A stretch of DNA of 36,617 nucleotides from Olavius sp. associated proteobacterium Delta 1 (lineage in GTDB: Bacteria > Desulfobacterota > Desulfobacteria > Desulfobacterales > JAFDCJ01), in contig CACVKW010000384.1 of NCBI GenBank assembly GCA_902749685.1, forward strand, positions 1-36,617. Reading direction: 5' to 3'. Positions within the stretch are counted from its first letter, which is position 1, and every line of letters begins with the position of its first letter. Position numbers and translations under genes: made by a program. Shown piece by piece: positions 31,503 to 36,617 of the stretch. The notes beneath the pieces are model-generated. The model saw only the letters and a program-made list of their open reading frames with translations. It was not told the origin of the DNA and did not search any database.

Positions 31503-33719
31503 ATGAGCGAACAAAAGAGAAGATTCATATTAATTTTGATTATGGCATTAAGCTGCCTGCTGGTTGCCGGGATAACAATTGCTTCCTTATACAATGCGGC
31601 CATTAGCGAAGAACAGGAGCGGCTTGTTGAAACGGTTCAAAGCCAGGCCCGCTTGATAGAGGCCGTAGCCGAATTTGATGCTATTCACATCAATTCTGCT
31701 GCTGCCGGTGGTGCAAGGGCGGCTACCATGAGTCAAATAATAGCGGCCCATAAAAAATATGAGCATTCCGGCAGGACAACCGAGTTTACCCTGGCCCAAA
31801 AAAATGGGAAAGCTATTAATTTTCTGCTAAGGCACAGGCACGGTGGCTTCGAGCATCCCCAACCGATCGCTCTTGACTCAAAGCTAGCCGAACCGATGAG
31901 GCAGGCCTTGCAGGGGCGCTCTGGAACGATTGTGGGTATAGATTACCGTGGGGAGAAGGTGCTGGCAGCTCATGAGCCGGTTTCAGTATTAGACCTGGGA
32001 ATTGTGGCTAAGATTGATTTATCTGAGATTCGGGCTCCGTTTGTCAAAGCCGGTGTGGTTGCCGGGCTTTTAGGTGTCGTCGTGATCTTAATCGGGGTAA
32101 CCTTATTTCTTCGCATCACCAATCCGATGATTCAGCTGCTGGAGGATCACAACATTGAACTGGAGAGCGCCAATAATAAGCTAATGCAAGAAATAGATGA
32201 GCGCAAACGGGTTGAGGATGCGTTACGTGAAAGTGAAGCAAAATATCGTCTTTTGGTGGAAAATGCCAATGACGCAATATTTATTCTTCAAGATGGACAA
32301 ATTAAATTTTTCAATCAGCAGGCCAGGCAAATCGGGAAATATCTGGCGCTTGATTTAGACAGGATCTCTTTTGCTGAACACGTTCATCCTGAAGACAGGC
32401 AAATGGTAATTGACCGGTACTTCAGACAGCTGGAAGGTGCAGCGCTGCAAAGTACCCATGCATTCAGACTGATTGGTAAACAGGGTCAAATTATGTGGGC
32501 AGAACTCAATTCCGTCTTAATCGATTGGGAAGACGGTCCGGCAACCCTGAATTTTTTACGAGATATAACTTCACAAAGACAATTGGAACAGCAATTTCAA
32601 TTTTCTCAAAAAATGGAGGCCATAGGTACCCTGGCCGGCGGAATCGCGCATGATTTTAACAATCTTCTCATGGGCATCCAGGGCAGGGCGTCCCTGATGT
32701 TGCTGGATACGGATCCTGTCCATTCCTTTTTCAAGCATCTCAAAGAGATAGAGAGCTACGTCATGCGAGCGGAAAAGCTCACCAAACAGCTATTGGGTTT
32801 CGCCCGAGGAGGAAAATATGAGGTCAAACCAGCGAATCTGAACAAAATAATTGAGAGAAGTTCCCAGATGTTTGCCAGGACGAAAAAGGAAATCTCCGTA
32901 TCCAAAAATTATCAAGCCAAGGTTTGCACGGTTGAGGTCGATCAAAGTCAGATTGACCAGGTATTATTGAATATCTTGGTCAATGCATGGCAAGCCATGC
33001 CTGGAGGAGGGCAGCTTTATATCCAGACGGAAGACGCAATACTCGACGATAATTTCGTTAAAGCACACGGTGTCCAACCCGGAGAATATATTAAGATCTC
33101 GATAACGGATACCGGTATCGGAATCGATGAAGAAACTGCCAAAAAAGTATTTGATCCGTTTTTTACCACCAAGGAAAAAGAAAGAGGAACCGGGCTTGGC
33201 CTGGCTTCTGCCTATGGAATCATCAAAAATCACGATGGGATCATTACCGCAGAAAGCGCCGAAGGGCAGGGCGCGACATTTAAAATCTATTTACCGGCCT
33301 CTGCTAAGCCTGTCATTGACGAGCGTCAGGACGAACAAAAGATTCTGGCAGGATCAGAAGCAGTTTTGCTGGTAGACGATGAAGAGATGATTGTTGATGT
33401 CGCTGCTGAATTGATGAAGAAGATGGGCTATGAGGTTCTCACCGCACATCGGGGGAAGAAAGCAATAGAGATTTACAGGCATAACAAAGACCGAGTGGCG
33501 ATCGTGATACTGGATTTGATTATGCCGGAGATGAGCGGCAGTGAGGTTTATGAAAGATTGAAGGAAATCAATCCAAATGTGAAGGTTCTTCTTTCCAGCG
33601 GTTATAGCTTGCAAGGCCTGGCGGCTGAAGTCCTGAAACGCGGTTGCAACGGTTTTATTCAAAAGCCTTTTAATACTAATGAGCTGTCAAATAAGATCAG
33701 GGAGGTTATAGCGGCATAG
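31503..33719 (+). CDS. Membrane hybrid histidine kinase (sensor - PAS - HisKA/HATPase - receiver)
   Basis: A 738-aa hybrid sensor. TM1 spans about 9-30, a periplasmic sensor of about 150 residues follows, and TM2 is about 184-206. A short coiled linker (ELESANNKLMQEIDERKRVEDALRESE) leads to a PAS domain (about 243-360). The kinase core has the phospho-acceptor His383 (GGIAHDFNN, NtrB/PAS-kinase type), N-box LLNILVNAWQAMPGG, G1 box DTGIGID and GTGLGL. A C-terminal receiver (about 618-738) has VDDEE, phospho-acceptor Asp671 (ILDLIMPEMSG), SSGYS and KPF. It probably feeds a phosphorelay; no cognate DNA-binding regulator is adjacent. It is divergent from mttB, so a link to methylamine sensing is possible but not shown. 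Ends in TAG. Confidence 0.93.
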   Translation: MSEQKRRFILILIMALSCLLVAGITIASLYNAAISEEQERLVETVQSQARLIEAVAEFDAIHINSAAAGGARAATMSQIIAAHKKYEHSGRTTEFTLAQKNGKAINFLLRHRHGGFEHPQPIALDSKLAEPMRQALQGRSGTIVGIDYRGEKVLAAHEPVSVLDLGIVAKIDLSEIRAPFVKAGVVAGLLGVVVILIGVTLFLRITNPMIQLLEDHNIELESANNKLMQEIDERKRVEDALRESEAKYRLLVENANDAIFILQDGQIKFFNQQARQIGKYLALDLDRISFAEHVHPEDRQMVIDRYFRQLEGAALQSTHAFRLIGKQGQIMWAELNSVLIDWEDGPATLNFLRDITSQRQLEQQFQFSQKMEAIGTLAGGIAHDFNNLLMGIQGRASLMLLDTDPVHSFFKHLKEIESYVMRAEKLTKQLLGFARGGKYEVKPANLNKIIERSSQMFARTKKEISVSKNYQAKVCTVEVDQSQIDQVLLNILVNAWQAMPGGGQLYIQTEDAILDDNFVKAHGVQPGEYIKISITDTGIGIDEETAKKVFDPFFTTKEKERGTGLGLASAYGIIKNHDGIITAESAEGQGATFKIYLPASAKPVIDERQDEQKILAGSEAVLLVDDEEMIVDVAAELMKKMGYEVLTAHRGKKAIEIYRHNKDRVAIVILDLIMPEMSGSEVYERLKEINPNVKVLLSSGYSLQGLAAEVLKRGCNGFIQKPFNTNELSNKIREVIAA

Positions 33720-33793
33720 GGGTTAAATACAGCAAAAATAGAAGGCTGTGAATAATCTTATGGTATTAAATGCGCTGAATCAATAACGCCCGG

Positions 33794-34060
33794 TCACTTC
33801 AACTGACTGTCCTTGCTGCCGCGCCGATTGAACCCTGTGGGGGTTGTCTGCCGCTCTTCGCGCTCTGCCTGGCAGCTGACGCATAACCGAACTCCGGGGA
33901 CAGCTTTGCGACGAGCGTCCGGAATAACAGTCTCGCATTCCTCACAATGGGTTGAGCCCTCACCACCAGGCAACCGACTTCGAGCCAGCTTGACTGCGTC
34001 TTCGACACTGGCGTCTATTTGATCCTGCACGCCCCCATCACGGGTCCAACCACCGGCCAT
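33794..34060 (-). CDS. ybiI: YbiI-type DksA/TraR C4 zinc-finger protein
   Basis: An 88-aa protein with Cys39, Cys42, Cys60 and Cys63 forming a C4 zinc finger (HCEECETVIPDARRKAVPGVR, LCVSC) and the conserved tail FNRRGSKDSQLK. Length, start (MAGGW) and tail match my recollection of E. coli YbiI almost exactly. The DksA/TraR family binds the RNA polymerase secondary channel; this small subgroup lacks the coiled-coil tip that gives DksA its activity, so its function is unknown. AAGGAG precedes the ATG. Ends in TGA. Confidence 0.88.
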   Translation of the reverse strand: MAGGWTRDGGVQDQIDASVEDAVKLARSRLPGGEGSTHCEECETVIPDARRKAVPGVRLCVSCQAEREERQTTPTGFNRRGSKDSQLK

Positions 34061-34188
34061 AACTTGCTCCTTCTCTGAAATATTCCGTATGGTGAATTTT
34101 CAGAATTTGAGTCACAACAAAATCTGCACGCTAACCACTGAGCCTCACAAATATTTGATCAGTGATAAATTGCATTTAGTTTAGAACA

Positions 34189-35553
34189 CTAAGGTTCGAT
34201 ATGGTGCAATTCCAAGCCTACGGCGGTCCATTCTTGGAAGCCTTTCCAGTAGTCAGCTTCACCAGGGCTGGCATCATTGGAAATTGGAATTAAATCCAGA
34301 TAGGGCTTATATTCGTCCTTGCCTTTCAGATGAATGCCCAAAAAAGCTGTTATGAAATGTTGGTTGATATTGTTGCAGCGCCGGTTATCCCAAGCGGGTT
34401 CCTGGTAATGAATATATTCGCGAAAGTAATTTTCGGCAATTGGCGGTGGCGGATTGACAGCGACTTCATGAATACCGTTTTGGTAAACAAGCATATAGCG
34501 GTCTGAATTTACGGCATTGTTAAACAGAAACTCTACTCCACTGAAGTTAGCAGTACGGTCCTGATTTCCGACGATAAAAAGGGAAGGAATTTGAAGCCCT
34601 TCGAGCCCTGCCGGGTCCCAGGTACCGTAATGGCCTCCCCAGGGTGCAAAGGGCACAATCGCCTTGATGCGCGGATCCAGCAGCGCCAAATAGGCCGGGT
34701 TGCCCGCCCGGAACATTTCCATGTAATTCCCGGGCACGTACTCATAGACCCAGCTTTTTTCATAGACGCCCGCACCGGCTGCAATCAGTGCGCCGTAACC
34801 ACCCATCGAATATCCGATCACCGCTGTTTCGTCGGCGTTGACGGCACCGGCCAAAAACCGCCTGCCTTTTGACGCACCCCTTTGGGCCATATGGTCGATC
34901 ACAAAATTAATGTCGAGCGCACGGTTGAGCAGGGTGCTGGCAAAGCCGACCTTGTCCGCGTGGGTGGATTCCGTATGGTCGATGGCCACCACGACGTAGC
35001 CTTTGGAGGCCAGGTTTTCGGTCAGATAGGTCAACAGCACCCGGGAGCCGGGATAGCCGTGGGAGACGATAACCAGGGGATAGGGTCCCTCTTTAACGTT
35101 CGGCCGCGCATGCCGCAGCGCGCGACCCGCGAATTTAAATGGAATCAGCGGACGATCCGGGTCGCCGGGACCGCTGCCCAATACATCTCGATAAGTCGTA
35201 ACCTCAGGTTTATAGCCAGGACGGACCGCCGGGTACCACACCTCGAGTGTCAATGGACGATCGTACCTGGGATCTGGGTTTTCCTCGCTGTAATTTAAAA
35301 TATCAATTTGGTTGGGGTTGATAACTTCCAGAGTGCGTACACCGATATCAAAAGATCCCCGATATGCAAGCTCAGGCGCATCGGCCCGTGCGTCACCATA
35401 AAAAAAACTATCTTGATGAGGAACGCCATGAAGTTTGTTTCGTGGTTGTTTTACATTCGGATTTGTCTGTATGCTGTTTTTGGCATTTACTGTTAAACAT
35501 ATGGAAAACAAAAAGATTGACGTGACAAATAAGGCAAAAAGTTTTCTTTTCAA
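34189..35553 (-). CDS. Secreted alpha/beta hydrolase (platelet-activating-factor-acetylhydrolase/dienelactone-hydrolase-like)
   Basis: A 454-aa protein with a Sec signal peptide (KRKLFALFVTSIFLFSICLTVNA) and an alpha/beta-hydrolase fold: LEVWYPA, the oxyanion segment PLVIVSHGYPGSR, the nucleophile elbow GYSMGG with Ser249, and a late His in NGIHEVAVNP; the acid is likely in IVGNQDRT. This layout (LTVEVWYP followed by HG-GS and GYSxGG) is that of bacterial PAF-acetylhydrolase-like esterases. The natural ester substrate is unknown. The start is TTG at 35553, supported by AAAGGAG six nt upstream and by the immediate signal peptide. It lies alone on its transcript. Ends in TAG. Confidence 0.85.
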   Translation of the reverse strand: MKRKLFALFVTSIFLFSICLTVNAKNSIQTNPNVKQPRNKLHGVPHQDSFFYGDARADAPELAYRGSFDIGVRTLEVINPNQIDILNYSEENPDPRYDRPLTLEVWYPAVRPGYKPEVTTYRDVLGSGPGDPDRPLIPFKFAGRALRHARPNVKEGPYPLVIVSHGYPGSRVLLTYLTENLASKGYVVVAIDHTESTHADKVGFASTLLNRALDINFVIDHMAQRGASKGRRFLAGAVNADETAVIGYSMGGYGALIAAGAGVYEKSWVYEYVPGNYMEMFRAGNPAYLALLDPRIKAIVPFAPWGGHYGTWDPAGLEGLQIPSLFIVGNQDRTANFSGVEFLFNNAVNSDRYMLVYQNGIHEVAVNPPPPIAENYFREYIHYQEPAWDNRRCNNINQHFITAFLGIHLKGKDEYKPYLDLIPISNDASPGEADYWKGFQEWTAVGLELHHIEP

Positions 35554-35849
35554 AATATTCTCCTTTAATTGTTTGCTGTATACCCTTTAAGTTTTTAAAT
35601 GAATGATTTACATTCGCCATATTACCATTTTAAAATTTTGATAGCCATACGATTTATACTTCCTTTCAGCTTTATAGCCTTGGATTGTAAAATTTTGAGT
35701 CTCGGAAATCTATACACGCGAATACCAGGGCCTGGCAATGTTATTTTATTGTTTAAAATATTTTTGCTGTTTTCTCATGGCTGTCCGGATATTGATACGT
35801 ACTATCCCCGACTATGGTTACCACTTCTGATAATACCCAATCCGAATCT
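35554..35849. other. Intergenic region upstream of the hydrolase
   Basis: About 300 AT-rich bases with no convincing gene; the open stretch at 35599-35853 on the plus strand encodes a low-complexity hydrophobic peptide without a ribosome-binding site and is rejected. Confidence 0.5.
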
Positions 35850-36474
35850 TTAAGGTGACGATTTTGTGCTGCGAGACCGTCGTTGAGGTCCCAGCAACTG
35901 CAACACGCCGGTAATCACCAGAACTGACCCCAGTATCTGGGTGATCTTCAGCCGCTCACCAAGCAGAAGGTACGCATAGAAGACCGCAAAAGCAATCTCC
36001 GACATCAGCAAAATACTGGCGATACTGGCCTGTAATCTTCCGATCCCGACGGCATACAGGAAAAAGGCACTCAGCGTTCAGCGTGGAGAGACCGATCAAC
36101 CCGGTAAACCAGAGCCAGGATGTCGGTTGGATGGGCCAGGGCTGGGAAACGTAAAACTGGAACGGTAACAGTAGAACTGAGGCACCCAGGCTTGCTCCCA
36201 TGCCGGCCATGTCGCGCCAATCCGACCGCTTTATCCGCAATTTGGCGGGAATTGTCGTCAGTCCCAAAAACAACAGACAGATAAATGTCGTCAAATCCCG
36301 CCAGAAAGCGAGGGCGGTGACTGATACAGCCTCGTTATCAGCGATAAACTTTACAAACCATTTATGAAGTGCAATGGCAGAAAGTAGAGCTATCCAATCC
36401 TGAATGTGGGATTTTTCAGGGCGGATTAACCCTATAGTTGCATAAAATTTTGAAATCCAACTTCGCTGCTGCAA
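35850..36474 (-). pseudogene. Frameshifted and truncated EamA/DMT-family permease
   Basis: The first frame (to about 36080) encodes EamA-like helices (LLSAIALHKWFVKFI, VTALAFWRDLTTFICLLFLGL, and WLWFTGLIGLSTL). After a +1 shift the next frame continues with LSAFFLYAVGIGRLQASIAS, ILLMSEIAFAVFYAYLLLGE and ILGSVLVITGVLQLLG, the family-typical end of the second EamA repeat, to TAA at 35850. The shift is caused by a perfect tandem 7-bp duplication at 36071-36084. Combined length is about 200 residues, against about 290 for intact two-repeat EamA permeases, and helices 3-6 seem missing, so there is an internal deletion as well. Its apparent TTG start lies inside the terminal repeat, which has replaced the native 5' end. 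A non-functional remnant is the best reading. Confidence 0.75.
36071..36084 (+). repeat. 7-bp tandem duplication causing a frameshift
   Basis: TCAGCGT is repeated exactly twice in tandem. Removing one copy restores a continuous frame (S-T-L-S-A-F-F) across the EamA remnant, showing the duplication is the direct cause of the frameshift. Confidence 0.85.
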
Positions 36475-36532
36475 TGAAGACCATTGAAAGTATTGACTGA
36501 TCCTGGATTCTGGTTTCCGGATCCTGGATGTC
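36426..36532 (-). repeat. Right copy of the 107-bp inverted repeat
   Basis: Reverse complement of positions 1-107, ungapped, 103 of 107 identical. It covers the 5' end of the EamA remnant. Bases 36533-36617 beyond it continue with reiterated ATCCAGCATC/ATCAAG words. Confidence 0.9.
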
Positions 36533-36550
36533 GTTGAAATTCACCGATAG

Positions 36551-36594
36551 TGTACTGTTAGATATCCAGCATCAAGTATCAAGCATCCAGCATC
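36551..36594 (+). repeat. Reiterated CCAGCATC/CAAG(T/C)ATC words
   Basis: Short near-tandem words (ATCCAGCATC, AAGTATC, AAGCATC, ATCCAGCATC) occupy this segment. The same vocabulary (ATCCAG, CCAGCAACCAG) starts the left terminal repeat. Non-coding. Confidence 0.6.
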
Positions 36595-36617
36595 TGCCCG
36601 GAAAAAGCAACGATCTC

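Noticed and set aside
35599..35853. 84-codon open frame upstream of the hydrolase
   Set aside because: AT-rich hydrophobic peptide without ribosome-binding site; looks like chance in a low-GC gap.

Overview
The window looks like a chromosomal segment of an anaerobic bacterium, most probably a Desulfobacterota (sulfate-reducer-like) lineage. This rests on three-part evidence: bacterial Shine-Dalgarno sites, lipoprotein/outer-membrane-type genes and a PerR repressor; rubrerythrins, rubredoxin domains and a tungsten-type aldehyde:ferredoxin oxidoreductase; and three methylamine methyltransferase genes carrying in-frame TAG (pyrrolysine) codons. Pyrrolysine MttB/MtbB proteins in bacteria are best known from Desulfobacterota, Desulfitobacterium and Acetohalobium relatives. 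The taxonomic call is inference.

Layout. (1) 1-10.7 kb: a carbon-metabolism region with a 2-hydroxyacyl-CoA-lyase-2-like ThDP enzyme, a decayed LamG lipoprotein gene with two in-frame stops, an IlvD/Edd dehydratase, an iron alcohol dehydrogenase, and a MoaD/ThiS - AOR - GNAT cluster. (2) 11.0-18.66 kb: a visibly GC-richer island bordered on its left by a truncated outer-membrane-protein gene. It carries an unrecognised 775-aa protein and a complete branched-chain/amide ABC importer (livK-H-M-G-F) with its own promoter. (3) 18.8-23.8 kb: an apparent five-gene PerR-linked oxidative-stress operon, perR - rubrerythrin - [rubredoxin+ThDP oxidase fusion] - rubrerythrin - [rubredoxin+glutamate-synthase-type flavoprotein fusion]. 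(4) 24.0-31.1 kb: a methylamine module with a non-pyrrolysine MttB-family protein, a corrinoid protein, two tandem pyrrolysine MtbB genes and one pyrrolysine MttB, driven by a good sigma70-like promoter. (5) 31.5-36.6 kb: a hybrid histidine kinase, a YbiI-type zinc-finger protein, a secreted alpha/beta hydrolase and a frameshifted EamA-type permease remnant. A 107-bp inverted repeat (103/107 identical, ungapped) sits at the two ends of the window.

How the parts work together. MttB and MtbB would demethylate tri- and dimethylamine onto the corrinoid protein, feeding methyl groups to C1 metabolism. Neither the pyl genes (pylT/S/B/C/D), nor the methylcorrinoid:acceptor methyltransferase, nor a corrinoid activase is visible here, so they must lie elsewhere. 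All three pyrrolysine genes end in TAG as well as containing an internal sense TAG, and at least seven other genes here also stop at TAG, so pyrrolysine insertion must be conditional or context-dependent. In region 3 the repeated pairing of a rubrerythrin with a rubredoxin-fused oxidoreductase suggests dedicated electron routes (from pyruvate or a similar 2-oxoacid, and from an FMN enzyme) into peroxide reduction; this is the most novel system-level hypothesis in the window.
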